In this document: positions 20,935 to 32,265 of the stretch, piece after piece
Position numbering within the stretch: position 1 is the stretch's first letter
Layout: each line of letters starts with the position of its first letter
From: Rhineura floridana
Lineage: Eukaryota > Chordata > Lepidosauria > Squamata > Rhineuridae
Direction of reading: 5' to 3'
Assembly (NCBI RefSeq): GCF_030035675.1
Contig: NC_084483.1
Coordinates: 16,901,904 to 16,965,903, forward strand
Length of the DNA: 64,000 nt
Made by a program: the position numbers and the translations under genes
The notes under the pieces: model-generated
Told to the model about the DNA's origin: nothing
Databases searched by the model: none
Seen by the model: the letters and a program-made list of their open reading frames with translations, nothing else

Positions 20935-22470
20935 TAGGGCTGTGTGACTGATTTGTCCAAATCATGAACCAAATTGGGCTGCTTTGGGCAAAGTCCAGAT
21001 CAGGTCGAGGCAACTACAAATTGCTACAGAGCGGGTCAGCTGGACCTGAATTGATTTGTGGTGATTTGTGCCAATTGTCTCTGAAAAAGCCAGACTGTCT
21101 CCAAAGTGTTGCAATTATTAATTACAACACCATATAAAGAGAGTGCCAGAATGGGGAGAGGGGGAGGAAGGGAGCTAGACTTTGCTCATTGATCCAGGGA
21201 TAGAATCTTATCCAACACTCTCCAATCACAGTGTTTGGGTAGAGGGATGGAGAAGTCTAAAAATGCAGCAAGTTCAGACTGCTTTCACTCTTTTTTACTT
21301 TTTTTAAAGTTCTGATTCTTAGGAAGTTTGATGGAGGTTGGTGGCATTTCTTCAGCTTCTGTTTTGTTTCCTTCATGATACATGGGTAACAAGCAACTAA
21401 TAAATCTAGATGATGATGATGATGTCCTAGTCAGCCTTGTACCTGTTTTTTCCATCCTTTCCCAGTCAATCCCAGTCCCATCCTTATACCAAAAACAAAA
21501 ACAATTATGTCTGTGTCTTTGTCTACTAAGACTGCTACCCGGCTACTTAGGCAGTGTCACTCCTTCCCCAATTTTGCCCCCCTTTTTGTTAGTTTGCATT
21601 TTATTTACAGCTGTGTTCTGTCTTCTATATCTGTCTTAGCACTTTACTTAGTCTTGTGTATGTCAATAAGTCTTGTGAGTACATTGTGCACAGTCCATAT
21701 ATTGTGCACAGTCAGTGCACAAGCAGGACACATACAGTGTAGGGATGAGTGAGAAAATCAATTCAGTTCATATTTGAAGCCAAATCTATCAAATTTGCAC
21801 TTTCTGATACAATATGAAAACCAAAACACAGCCATCCTTCAATTCGCACTTATTTGCAATGCAATTTGCAAACCAAACATACATAAGTTAGGGGGAAGTA
21901 TGCATAAAAATGAATATATGACTGAAAATAACATACAAAAATGCATTATATAATGAGAAATTGCTTGCAAAAATGTATACATTAGTCAAATCTGCCTACA
22001 AAAATTTGTTTATGAGGAGAAATTTGCACTAAAACACTGGAGAATTTTCATGAGGTTTTCTTGTTAAAAAATAGCAAATCGCTGCAGAAATATGGAGAAC
22101 TGAATTTAAGATTGGAAAAATGAGAAACCGAGAGAAACAAAATTAACAGATCTTTCCATCCCTAATACAGTGTAATATTTCATACCTCAGTGAAATACAA
22201 TCTTTTTTTAAAAAAATCTTTTTGAAAAAAGCAAACTTTAAAGCCAAACCTCTTGGAACTTCCTGGCAGGGTTAATCCCCTGTTGAGAGGATACCATGTG
22301 AAAAAAAGACATATGGGCCATTTTTGTTTCCCAGTGCAAGTGAATGGGAGTACAAGATTTGGATTTCCTGATCCAAATTGGTCCAGATTGATTTGAATTG
22401 AGTAGGGGTCAGATCTGGATTGCCAAATCAGGCTACAAATCGGATTGGGGGGGAGGCTTGCACAGCCCTA
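20935..22470. mobile_element. hAT-type element, non-autonomous, with a nested MITE
   Basis: The ends TAGGGCTGTG and (complement) TAGGGCTGTGC form a terminal inverted repeat. The flanks ATACAGAT (20927-20934) and ACACAAAT (22471-22478) agree at six of eight bases, which fits a worn 8-bp duplication. Subterminal sequence is full of 'ccaaatt/aatttgg' and 'gatttg' motifs. There is no recognisable transposase. The MITE at 21740-22164 is inserted within it. Confidence 0.55.
21740..22164. mobile_element. hAT MITE ('TAGGGATG' family) with perfect duplication
   Basis: The element begins TAGGGATGAG and ends CATCCCTA. It is flanked by a perfect 8-bp direct repeat ATACAGTG (21732-21739, 22165-22172). 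The interior repeats AT-rich blocks such as 'acatacaaaaatgcattata' and 'aaaaatgtatacatta'. Fragments of the same family lie at 10620-10905 and 52270-52635. It has no coding capacity. Confidence 0.85.
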
Positions 22471-22479
22471 ACACAAATA

Positions 22480-23296
22480 ATACTGAAAATGGTAACTCTT
22501 AAATATCCCAGGAATACACTGAGACAATCCTTGAAAAGTATTTTTATGAGTACGAAATCTATCAAAACCTCTTGCTCACAGCAATGAAATGTCATTAGTA
22601 GTGTTTTTCAGCTGCAATAACTGGAAGGATTGGTAGGGAGGGAAATCTCCCTGCGTAACTTTATGAAGAGTATTGTAAAATAGTATTGAGAAAGAAACAA
22701 TTGTGATCTAACACTTCATATCCAGATCATATTGTAATTAAAACCTGTGAGGGTCATTTCATCAGCAGTAAGGCCATCTCTAGCCTGAAGCGCTTTTGAT
22801 CTCTTTAATGGCAAGCTAGAAGATTATCAAGTCTAATTTATTTCAGAAGTGTGAATGGCAGCAATTTCATGTAGAGAGAATAAGAGGGAAATGAGCAAAA
22901 TGTCAGAAGGATGCCACCTCCTGAAAGTTGCATTTCCTTTTTTTTTTTGAAATGGCAACAATTTTTGCCAACAGTTAACTCTTCCAAAAGAGAGAGAGAG
23001 GGAAAGTTTGTTCTCAGAGACTGAAAGCATGAGTAATGTTTTAACATTTTAGTCATTGTGGGGGCAAGTTTACAGAATCAGGGACACAATTTAAAGGTCA
23101 TTTCTTAGATATATTCAATACTGAATTGCAAAATGCTGAGTATTTTAAGAGCATTTTCATGGTTCCCTTTTCGTATCTCATAATAACAATAGAAATATTA
23201 TCAGCACAGATCAAGTAGTCACCCTTGTGAAAACAACAACAAAGGAGTCTGTGCCTTTGATGTATACATAGTCGCATGTAACTATTTAGAACCGGA
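22480..23296. other. Unannotated stretch
   Basis: No supported gene, RNA gene or repeat family. It contains a T-run and an (AG)n run near 22930-23000. Confidence 0.4.
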
Positions 23297-23380
23297 GTGG
23301 GGAACTTGTGATCCTCCAGATGTTGTTGGACTCCAACTATCAGCCCCAGCCAGTATGCACAATAGTTAGGGATGATGGAA
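23297..23380 (+). mobile_element. Fragment of the 'ctccagatgttgttggac' MITE
   Basis: 'gtggggaacttgtgatcctc', 'cagatgttgttggactccaa' and 'tagggatgatgg' match the MITE at 1191-1325 and the split copy. It is half of a copy. Confidence 0.55.
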
Positions 23381-23384
23381 TTTT

Positions 23385-24000
23385 CTTAACCAATTACTGA
23401 TCCATAAGGAGGACTTCTTTTATTTCATGATTGCTAAGCTTACTCTGGAAGCTTTGGTGAGATACTTTGTCGAAAGCTTATTGAAAGTCTAAGTACACAG
23501 TGTCAACTAGATCTCCTCTATGTATATGCTTGTTGACACTCTGAAAGAACTCTAATAGAGTAGTAAGACAGGACATACCCTTGCAGATCCCCTGTGGCGC
23601 AGAGTGGTAAGCGGCGGTAACGCAGCCGAAAGCTCTGCTCATGGCCGGAGTTCGATTCCAATGGAAGGAGAAAGTCAAATCTCCGGTAAAAGGGGTCGAG
23701 GTCCACTCAGCCTTCCATCCATCCGTGGTCGGTAAAATGAGTACCCGGCATATGCTGGGGGGTAAAAAAAGACCGGGGAAGGAACTGGCAATCCCACCCC
23801 ATATATACAGTCTGCCTAGTAAATATCGCAAGATGTCACCCTAAGAGTCGGAAACGATTCGCACTACAAGTGTGGGGACACCTTTACCTTTTTTACCCTT
23901 GCAGAAGCCATGCTGGTTCTGCTTCAGCAAGGCTTGTGCTATATGCTTGGCTATTTTCTCTTTAACAATGCTTTTCACCAGTTTCTTTGGACCAGGAAAT
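23385..24000 (-). mobile_element. LINE reverse transcriptase fragment (CR1-like)
   Basis: The minus-strand reading gives KSIVKEKIAKHIAQALLKQ, QHGFCKG, SCLTTLLEFFQSVNKHIHRG, DLVDTVYLDF, then AFDKVSHQ. These are RT blocks in CR1/Jockey-group wording, clearly different from the L2 and BovB copies in this window. A Sauria SINE splits it. It has no tail, and only about 310 bases of LINE remain. Confidence 0.6.
23587..23894 (+). mobile_element. Sauria-type SINE with target duplication
   Basis: The tRNA-like head has CCCCTGTGGCGCAGAGTGGT and the B-box-like GGAGTTCGATTCC. The middle contains CTCAGCCTTCCATCC and GGTAAAATGAGTACCC, and the 3' part 'AAGAGTCGGAAACGATTCGC' with an ACCTTT-repeat end. That end marks the Sauria SINE family, whose tail is BovB-related. 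A 10-bp duplication ACCCTTGCAG flanks it (23577-23586, 23895-23904). Confidence 0.88.
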
Positions 24001-25000
24001 ACTAATGTGGGGGGGGGGAATTAGCCCACTTTTAATGGCATAATCCTAAAGTCAACCAGTATATCAATAAAAGGAAAACCATGCAGATTTATATTTTAAA
24101 AAATCTTACACCAGACATGATCCCTGATCATGAACAATTTTTAGTAATCCAATCTCTGTTGTCTCTGTATTCATTTTTGTAGTCATTCATACAAAATTGC
24201 ATACATAGACAGCTGTACATGGATGCAACACAGTCCTATAAACTCTGTTAGAATGGTCTATGTTGTGTATCTTAATATCCCACTATATTAGCATGCTGTA
24301 GGGTAGCTACTCTTAAAGATGTAACAATTGCCATGCCCGGAGCTGCCTTGTGAGGGAAGCCAGTCATGTGCATGTCATTCTTGCTTGTACAATCTTTTTC
24401 ATCCAATTTGGCCAGGGAAGTAGCCCAGAGCTATGATCCGGATATATGCCTGGTGAGGTAGTTGTCAGTGTTAGCTGGTACCTTCCAGTCGCTGTGGGAT
24501 CAGAGGCAGCTTGCTTGCCTCATTTTTCTCCTTAGGTGCAAGTAAATTAAGGTATTGCCAAGCTGCTTAGCAGGTGGAAGAAGAGGGACAGACAGGGGAA
24601 GGGCTACCCCACTCAGCATCGGAATGGTCAGGGGCACACTATGTGGAACAACACAAGTGGGCATATTGAGGTAAGGCTTGCATGCATACGCCTGCACCCC
24701 CATCCAAGAATACATTAATGTATTCAGGCAAATGCCTCAAACATGCCTTGAGTAGAACAGAAAACAGGATTCCCATCTCTGAAGCTAAAGGGGAGGGAAG
24801 CATACTGTCCCTGCTTGCAGGCCAATGTTAAGTGCTTCCCTTTCCCTTTCAATCTACCTTGGATCCAACCTATGATTTTTTACCTTAACCCTTCAACAAG
24901 AACAGGATATCCTGGAGTGCAGCTCTCAGATTAGCCAGTTTGGGCATCCTAATACAAATGCTTCACGTTTTCCACATAAGACTGCCATTTCTTGAAATAT
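24001..25000. other. Unannotated stretch
   Basis: No repeat family, RNA or coding evidence I can support. Confidence 0.4.
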
Positions 25001-25058
25001 ATTGGGCTCCTGCTGGGAGGAAGGGCGGGATATAAATCAAATAATAAATAAATAAAAT
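25001..25058 (+). repeat. L2-b 3' tail fragment
   Basis: 'attgggctcctgctgggagg', GGGCGGGATATAAATCAAAT and an AATAAATAAATAAA end match the 3' end of the minus-strand L2-b copy at 30885 onwards. Only the last 60 bases inserted or survived. Confidence 0.8.
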
Positions 25059-25437
25059 TTAGAATCGGGCATCTGTTAAAAAAATCAGTTGCATTAGACT
25101 TATTTTCATGGGAACAGGGTATAACGGAAGCAGCTCCTATGTATGTTTAACACTGAAACAGCATCTATTTATTCCCCCAGGCACAATGAATGAAGATATG
25201 AATTGATTTTGACTGTAGAACCTAGGCAGCCAAGGGTTTGGTATGGATCTTGCGAAGTAAGACAAATGATGTTCTACCCTGCATAGAATTGTACTCTTTG
25301 AACTCAGTACTGCTTTCTTTGAGTATCATACAGGCATGTCATACAATTAAAAAGTCTCTTTAGGAATTCCTGTAGCACCTGAGCAACAAAAGCAAGTGAG
25401 GATTTGCCTGGCAGTTTGTTTGAAATACACAGAGCTA

Positions 25438-25750
25438 AAAAAAGGTAAAGGTGTCCCCGCACTTGTAGTGCAAGTCGTTTCCGACTCTTAGGGTGACGTC
25501 TTGCGATGTTTACAAGGCAGACCGTATATATGGGGTGAGATTGCTAGTTCCTTCCCCGGCCTTTCTTTACCCCCCAGCATATGCCGGGTACTCATTTTAC
25601 CAACCACGGATGGATGGAAGGCTGAGTGGACTTCAACCCCTCTTACCGGATATTCGACTTCCTCCTTCCGTTGGAATCCAACTCTGGCCGTGAGCAGAGC
25701 TTTCAGCTGTGTTACTGCCGTTTACCACTCTGCGCCACAGAGGATCTTCA
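25438..25750 (-). mobile_element. Sauria-type SINE, minus strand
   Basis: On the minus strand it has the tRNA-like head (complement of 'CTCTGCGCCACAGAGGATC'), the 'GGTAAAATGAGTACCC' block and the ACCTTT end at 25443-25455. AGAGCTA flanks it at 25431-25437 and 25754-25760, extending to an imperfect 10-bp repeat. It is more diverged than the copy at 23587. Confidence 0.85.
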
Positions 25751-25760
25751 CGCAGAGCTA

Positions 25761-26437
25761 GATCACACTTAATCATTTGTAAATTTTGTTATGTTCTGGG
25801 TTTTTTATTATTATTAAAAAAATCTTTTTTAAAAAACAAAAATCATTCTCTTTATTCAAACCATGACTGAAGTGTATGGAATTATAATTGAAGTCAAAGA
25901 TATTTTATTCCACTGTTCCCCAAACAGCTATGTAATTAATATAGAAACTAGAAAACAGGATAAACTTTTGAAAGAGGAATCATCCTTTTCTTTTCTTTTC
26001 TTTTTCAATGCCTTTCTCCTCTTCTACTCTATTGTGTTAATATTTTACTTCATAACCCTGCATCTAACTATACTGTTTGCATTGAAATAATTAATCATTC
26101 GGTCTGTCTAGTGTCATCTTCCTCATTAGTGCTGCTGACATTTTCTCCTTAGTGCTCTTCCTAGTTCTCATTGAGGTAGCAAATCTGCATGAATGTGCTT
26201 TACTGTACACTGAAGGTGTGAGCTCACCTCACAAAGTGTTCCTCTGTGTCCAGAATTAAATAGATCAAACCCCTCCATATAGAAAACAAGATGTCAGGGC
26301 AAAAAAAAAGATTCTTAGATTAGGCTTCTCCCTGATGTTGATACAGATGGAATCCCAAAGTTTGCAGAAGTTATCAAAACAAACTAGGGAGGCAACCCAC
26401 CCTCCAAAAACAGGCCAATAAGGACTGAGCATGCTCA
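25761..26437. other. Unannotated AT-rich stretch
   Basis: No gene or family recognised. Confidence 0.4.
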
Positions 26438-26445
26438 ATGGATGC

Positions 26446-28022
26446 TAGGGTTGCCAGGTCAGAAGCATCCCAAACCCTGAGATTTCAGGGGTGGGCCCTA
26501 GTGATGGCATGGAGGTGGGCCCTAGTGATGTCACTAAGCATCAACCACAGCTGCTTGGAGCATAGTAGACAAAAAAAATCTTTAATTCAAAATTAAGATA
26601 GAAATCTTAGCTAAATGAGGGTGTTCCCAGGTCCAGCTGAAGTGATGGGATCATTCTTTCTCACCTGCTGAGGGAGCCTGAGTAGGGAACATTTAATCTA
26701 CCCTACTTGCTTCTGGCAAGAAGGGTTTAAGTGCCCTCAGGCCAGGCCACTCACCAGAAGGCCATTGAAGGAAGAAGGGAGCCTAGTGTTGTGGAGATGT
26801 TAGATGAAAGCACTCAGGAGTAAAGATGGATGCCCCTGAAGGCTGCAATTCTAAACACACTTACTGAGGGATGAAGCCCCACAGAACTCAACAGGACTTA
26901 CTTCTGAGTAGATATGGTTAGAATTGTGCTGTTGGTAAGGCTTGACTAGGGATCCTCTGCAAGAATATCCATATCAAAGCAGGGTTGGCAACTCTCTGCC
27001 TAGAATGCCCTGCCTGCTTTTTAACATGGCTGCTCCAAACATCTTTACAGACTTGACCCTTCACTGCAGAGAAAACTCTGAGAAATGAGTAAGAGTTAAG
27101 AAGATTCTCTATTCTTTCCTGTCTATCAGCTGTTATAAACTCACTTTGACAGTCAACCCAATTCCAATGAGTAATAATTGACAGAGAGAAAACACACATG
27201 GGTTGATCTACCTTCACAGGCAGTGGCTTGGGAACAACAGCAATTGAAGTCACACTTCCCAGTATCTGAATTGTCTTACCACTATTGGGCAAGAAACAAA
27301 CCATCATGCAAACAATGAGATGCATCATCAGTGAGTTTAAGGGGGTTGAGCTGAACATAAGGAACCACTGTTGTTGCTTCTATGAATGAGAGGGAGCAAG
27401 GGCAGAGGTAAATAAAAGGCAAATAGAAAAACAAAACAGTGATGATTTCCTAAATGCAATACCATACCAACCACAACAATATTCCTATGAGTAAGACAGA
27501 AAACTCAGCATCCCACAGCCAGTCAGGGTTCCTAACCGAAAACCAAAACTAAAAAAATCCCCATGCAGCACAACCTGACCTGGGGGCTGCAGTTAGTGCA
27601 GAATGCTGCAGCACAATTGCTGACATAAGTGAGACCCTATCAGCACATAACACCTCTGCTCTGAAATCTGCACTGGTTGCTGATTTGCTACAAGGCCAAG
27701 TTCAATGTGTGCTTTCCATGTTATGGGTGCCACATAGTAATTGTTTTGCTCTTGTAAGAAATCAATCCTTTAGTGTGGCAGCACTGACGGTTTGGAACTC
27801 CCTCCCCATTGACATTGGGCAGGCACCTTCATTGTACTCTTTTCAGCACCTGCTAAAAACATTTTTGTTTAGGCAAGTTTACCCAGACATGTAGAAGTTA
27901 TTTTTTATCTGTTTTTAACTCATTGTTGGTTGTATTATTTTGGATGTTTAAATATGTGTTTTAACTGTTTTTGCCTAAAAATCTGGAGTCTCTGGGTAAA
28001 AACTGGAGACCTGGTAACCCTA
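26446..28022. mobile_element. hAT-type non-autonomous element, worn
   Basis: The left end TAGGGTTGCCAGGTC and the complement of the right end, TAGGGTTACCAGGTC, differ at one base. The flanks ATGGATGC (26438-26445) and ATGGACAC (28023-28030) agree at six of eight, and both differences are transitions. The inner sequence includes a diverged 'tgggccctagtgatg' direct repeat, a piece of the fold-back MITE at 26865-26935 and an L2 fragment. No transposase frame is recognisable. The two ends could also belong to two neighbouring elements. Confidence 0.45.
27560..27965 (+). mobile_element. L2 C-terminal fragment
   Basis: The sequence encodes pieces of the L2 C-terminus: AVSAECCSTIA-like text, then SFSVAALTVWNSLPIDIGQAPSLYSFQHLLKTFLFRQV (27685-27894). 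This corresponds to AFSVVAPELWNSLP...FRRQVKTWL of the better copies. Confidence 0.7.
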
Positions 28023-28030
28023 ATGGACAC

Positions 28031-28600
28031 AGAATGTTGTCTGACTGTTATGGGAGGAGGAGAACCAGGGAGAATGGGAATGGAATTGCTGGAACCCTGG
28101 ACAGAAGCACTCCACACTCCAACATTCTTCTGCAATTCCCACTTGATCTCTCTGTTTCTGAAGTTCAGACACGAGGGTAGATCCTTGTGTAGCCAAAACA
28201 GTGCCATCCATGAACAAAAAAAAGTATCAGTGGCCACAGAATGCTGAGTGAATGTTGGGGAAGGGAAGGAAAACTGGTTGGGAGGGAGAATATATTAACT
28301 CTTTCTAACACATGCTGCATGGATCACAGTTGCAACTCTAATCAACTATGAGAGAACAGAGATGGTTGCATACCAGTAGTAACTTTCCACACATGAAACT
28401 ACTTGATCACCTAATTGGTTGTATTACTGGTGTGGAAAAACCAGTAATCCTGTGGCCCTGGGATTGATGAGAAAAAGGGATCCAAGAGCTATCCTGGAAC
28501 CCAGGCAACTTGTGTTGGGAAACTTTCTATCCTAAGGTGAGGATGTCTGGATCCAACAGGTCCTCTAAGAAACTGAATATCCCACTTTCATAGGAAGAAA
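28031..28600. other. Unannotated stretch
   Basis: Overlapping short open frames on both strands near 28000-28240 have no domain. I do not support a gene. Confidence 0.35.
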
Positions 28601-28850
28601 TGGTCCCATGACAAAGGAGGGGGAGAGGATATTTAGCCCAGCTCTAAAGGGCTATCTAGTCCAGTATCCTGTTTCCCAGCGTGGGCAACCAGATTACTAT
28701 AGGGAGCCCACAAGCAGGACAAAAGGACTTCACAGGAGACAACAGCTATGGCATAAGCCTCATTTTATGTCTGTTTCCATGAAACTTGAATCAGGAGCCT
28801 CTATCACAATGGAAGGCTATCCAACAACATCCCAAATTTTCCAGCTACTT
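28600..28850 (+). repeat. Squamate SINE-like repeat ('tctagtccagtatcctgttt' type)
   Basis: 'ctagtccagtatcctgtttc' and 'gggagcccacaagcaggac' are characteristic of a common reptilian interspersed repeat. A second diverged copy is at 52650-52745. I cannot place its ends. Confidence 0.5.
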
Positions 28851-29019
28851 ATAAAAAATTAAATCTAACTGAACTGCATTCATGGCAAGCCACTCATCTG
28901 TATCATTTATCATAAGTGCTGGTTACAATTCAGTACGCAGTTCAGATAATGTCTAAACTCAGTTCAGTAGCTGTGTGCCTATGACAAATGGCTCAGACAA
29001 CCAATTAACTATGAGTTTT

Positions 29020-29068
29020 ATTCATTTTATTTATTATTTGATTTATATCCCGCCCTTTCTCCCAGTAG
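29020..29068 (-). repeat. L2-b 3' tail, split by a hAT MITE
   Basis: TTATTTATTATTTGATTTAT followed by 'atcccgccctttctcccag' is the complement of the L2-b tail. It resumes after the MITE at 29523. Confidence 0.7.
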
Positions 29069-29514
29069 CAGGGCCAGCTCCAGGCCCCTCCACCCCCGGG
29101 TGTGCATCCACATGCACCCGTACACGTGTGCACGTGGCCCCCATGCAGCTCCCCCCACGGCCCCACTACCTGTCTAGTCTTTACCATTGCTCTTAATGAA
29201 GATGGCAGCCACGGTTTCCCTAAGGGGAATGAAGCCTCCGCCGCCATCTTTGTTGATGGCACACGCGTGCTACGCGGGCACATCTCTGCCATCAACTAAG
29301 ATGGCGGCAGTGGCTTTAGTACCTTAGGGAAGCTGCGGCCACCATCTTCATTAAGGGCAATGCTTAAAAGCCAGCTGACAGGTAAGTGGGGGGCATGGGG
29401 GGCACAGATCACGGAAGGGGAGCAGAGGGCCCCTCAGGGGCCCCTCAGGGGCTCCTGTAGCTCCGGGGCCCTCAGGTCAGTGCCCAACCTGGCCACCCTT
29501 TAGGACTGGCCCTG
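29069..29514. mobile_element. hAT MITE with CpG-rich fold-back interior
   Basis: The element begins CAGGGCCAGCTCC and ends GGACTGGCCCTG (inverted). It is flanked by a perfect 8-bp direct repeat CCCAGTAG (29061-29068, 29515-29522). The interior holds a second, larger inverted repeat: 'gctcttaatgaagatggcag' near 29188 against 'catcttcattaagggc' near 29343. Around it lie several 'gccgccatctt' blocks and a G-rich right half. There is no coding frame. It inserted in the tail of an L2-b. Confidence 0.85.
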
Positions 29515-29522
29515 CCCAGTAG

Positions 29523-30150
29523 GACCGCAGGGCAGAGTTCCAAATTGAGCCAGGGTTTTTAGAAAATGAACACCAGACAGCCATTTGCACAGTGTTCATT
29601 TGAATTGCCCCAACATTTTCTTAAATTTAAGCAGTATGAGTAACCTGGATTCAGCAGATTGTTTTTCTTTAGGTTTGTGCAAACTTCTTTTAGAGTCTTC
29701 CCCCAACCTGCTGCTGGGGGAATGTTGCTCTGTATTCGTTTCCATTTTTTTTCTCCCAGTTTTAGTTTGCTTGTTCAAAATTTCCCCTCTGTTCAGTTTT
29801 AGGGTACTTGTGATTTCATTACATTGAATTCTTACTGTCCGCTATTACTAATGTTTGTATTAAAGTTTTCTCCTTTCCCCTTCTATCTCTCACCTATTTG
29901 TCCCTTGCATAAGCTCCCAGTTGTGTTGCTCATTGCCAGACTATTATTGCCCACTTATCCATGGGCCCCTCCTTTATGTCACCAGTTTTCAGACTGATTG
30001 CTCCCAAAATACTAAGGGAGGTTAAGTAGTTTCTATTTAACCCACAACAAAATGGTAAAGTTTGTCCTTGCAGGAGAACCACTGTAACTATAATTCTGAA
30101 TATTGGGAGGCTTCATCCTCTCAGGAGCAACCATATCTAGAATTGCATCC
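29523..30150. other. Unannotated stretch
   Basis: No supported gene or family. The frame at 29585-29827 has no domain. Confidence 0.4.
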
Positions 30151-30153
<3 letters not shown>

Positions 30154-30191
<38 letters not shown>

Positions 30192-30213
30192 ACACACACA
30201 CACACACACACAC
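30154..30213. repeat. Compound (TC)n(CA)n microsatellite
   Basis: About 35 bases of CT repeats are followed, after a short TTT, by about 23 bases of CA repeats. Confidence 0.95.
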
Positions 30214-30880
30214 GGATAGAAACTATTTTCTTCCTCCCTTTTTTCCATCAAAAATTAACATTAAAGTTTCCCTGCAAAAAAAAATGCTGATTATGCCTGT
30301 AGGCTTAACCCACTCTAGTGCAATCCCCTTGCTTGCAAATTTCATCCACCTCTGTGAAAAGCAAAAAAAAGTGGAGCAAATTTTAATTCCCCATGAGGGT
30401 CAACATGGAGAAAACAGACCTTCAGGTTTAACAGATCTGATATGGACCTGACTAACAAGTCAAACCCAAAACATACAGACCAGATCTGAAAGAAATCAAG
30501 TTACTTTCCAAAGCTGCAAATATAAGTTGAATCTTGTGCCTAATGCACACTCTTAGTTTAAACCATTGACACCTGTTACATTTCAGCTTAAAATTTGCTC
30601 TCTGGGTGATTATCACTCTCAGGCAGTAAAGGAAATATGAAGAAGAAATCATGAACCCATATCTTCTCCCTACTGCTGTGGGTGAAAAAAACTTGGGCGT
30701 GCAATTTTGAACTGAGCAAGGCCCACAGGAAAGAGTAACAAGCAGCATCTTCCCATGAACACTGCTACCACTCAAATACAACCTTCCCAGGCTGTTTTTG
30801 GTTTTAAAAAAAACATGTAGGGGGGACCCCATAACTCTACACCCAAGACCTTTGCATGTTGAGCAGAAAGGGGAAATCTT
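30214..30880. other. Unannotated stretch
   Basis: No supported gene or family. The 126-codon minus-strand frame (30452-30832) shows no domain. Confidence 0.4.
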
Positions 30881-30884
30881 ATTT

Positions 30885-32265
30885 ATTTATTATTTGATTT
30901 ATATCCCGCCCTTCCTCCCAGCAGGAGCCCAGGGCGGCAAACAAAAGCACTAAAAACACTTTAAAACATCATAAAAACAGCCTTTAAAATATATTAAAAC
31001 AATACAACTTTAAATACATTGTTTAGAAAGCTTTGAAGACATCTTAAAAAAAGGTCAAAAAACATATTGTTTTAAAAAAAGGTTTAAAAACATTAAAAAG
31101 CAATTCCAACACAGAAGCAGACTAGGATAAGGTTTCAACTTAAAAGGCTTGTTGAAAGAGGAAGATCTTCAATAGGCACTGAAAAGATAACAGAGATAGC
31201 GCCTGTCTAATATTTAAGGATAGGGAGTTCCACAGAGTAGGTGCCGCCACACTAAAGGTCCATTTCCTGTGTTGTGCAGAACGGGCCTCCTGATAAAATG
31301 GTATCTGCAGGAGGTCCTCACCTGAACAGCGCATGGATTGACGGGGTATATAATGGATAAGACGGTCTTTCAGGTATCCTGGTTACAAGCTGTATAGGGC
31401 TTTGTACACCAAAACTAGAACCTTGAACTTGGCCCAATAGCAAATGGGCAGCCAATGTAATTCTTTCAGCAGTGGGGTGACATGTTGGCAATACCCTGCC
31501 CCAGTGAGCAGTCTCACTGCCACATTTTGCACCAGCTGCAGCTTCCGGACCAACCTCAAGGGCAGCCCCACATAGAGCGCATTACAGTAATCCAGTCTGG
31601 AGGTTACCAGTAAGTGGACAACAGTGGTCAGGCTATCCTGGTCCAGAAACGGCCACAGCTGTCTTACCAGCCAAAGCTGGTAAAAGGCACTCCTAGCCAC
31701 AGAGGTCACCTGGGCCTCTAGTGACAAAGATGGATCTAGGATCACCCCAGACTATGGACCTGCTCTTTCAGAGGAAGTACAACCCCATCCAATGCAGGCA
31801 ACTGACCAATTATCTGAACTCGGGAACCACCAACCCACAGCACCTCTGTCTTGCTAGGATTCAGATTCAGTTTATTGGCACCTCATCTAGTCCACCACCG
31901 AGTCCAGGCAACGGTCCAGGGCTTGCACGGCTTCTTCCGATTCAGATGTTACAGAGAAATAGAGCTGGGTAACATCAGTGTACTGCTGACACCTCACCCC
32001 AAATCTTGTGATGACTGCTCCCAAGGGCTTCATATAGATGTTAAACAACATGGGGGACAAGATGGTACCCTGCAGCACCCCACAGCACAACTGCCAGGGG
32101 GCTGAAAGACAATCACCCAATGCTATTCTCTGAAAATGACCCTGCAGATAGGATCGGAACCACTGTAAAACAGTCCAATACTCATTTCACCAAGTTGGCC
32201 CAGAAGCATACCATGGTCAATGATATCAAAAGCTGCTGAGAGATCAAGAGTAACAGGGTCGCACT
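30885..32265 (-). mobile_element. L2-b LINE, 3' half, minus strand
   Basis: On the minus strand the piece carries DLSAAFDIIDHGMLLGQL, CCGVLQGTILSPMLFNIYMKPLG (31887-32120), a catalytic block in which YADD has become YTDV, and the C-terminal MILDPSLSLEAQVTSVARSAFYQLWLVRQL, LDYCNALYVGLPLRLVRKLQLVQN (31383-31745). The tail is GGGCGGGATATAAATCAAAT. Its coding sequence stops at 32265 and picks up again at about 34475 (next L2-b piece), so a later insertion split it. Confidence 0.88.

Noticed and set aside
26918-27358. 146-codon minus-strand frame as transposase
   Set aside because: I find no hAT dimerisation or catalytic wording in it, so the surrounding element is kept as non-autonomous.
30033-30451. 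Frames with Arg/Glu or Ser/Leu and His/Thr runs
   Set aside because: They are translations of the (TC)n(CA)n microsatellite on either strand.
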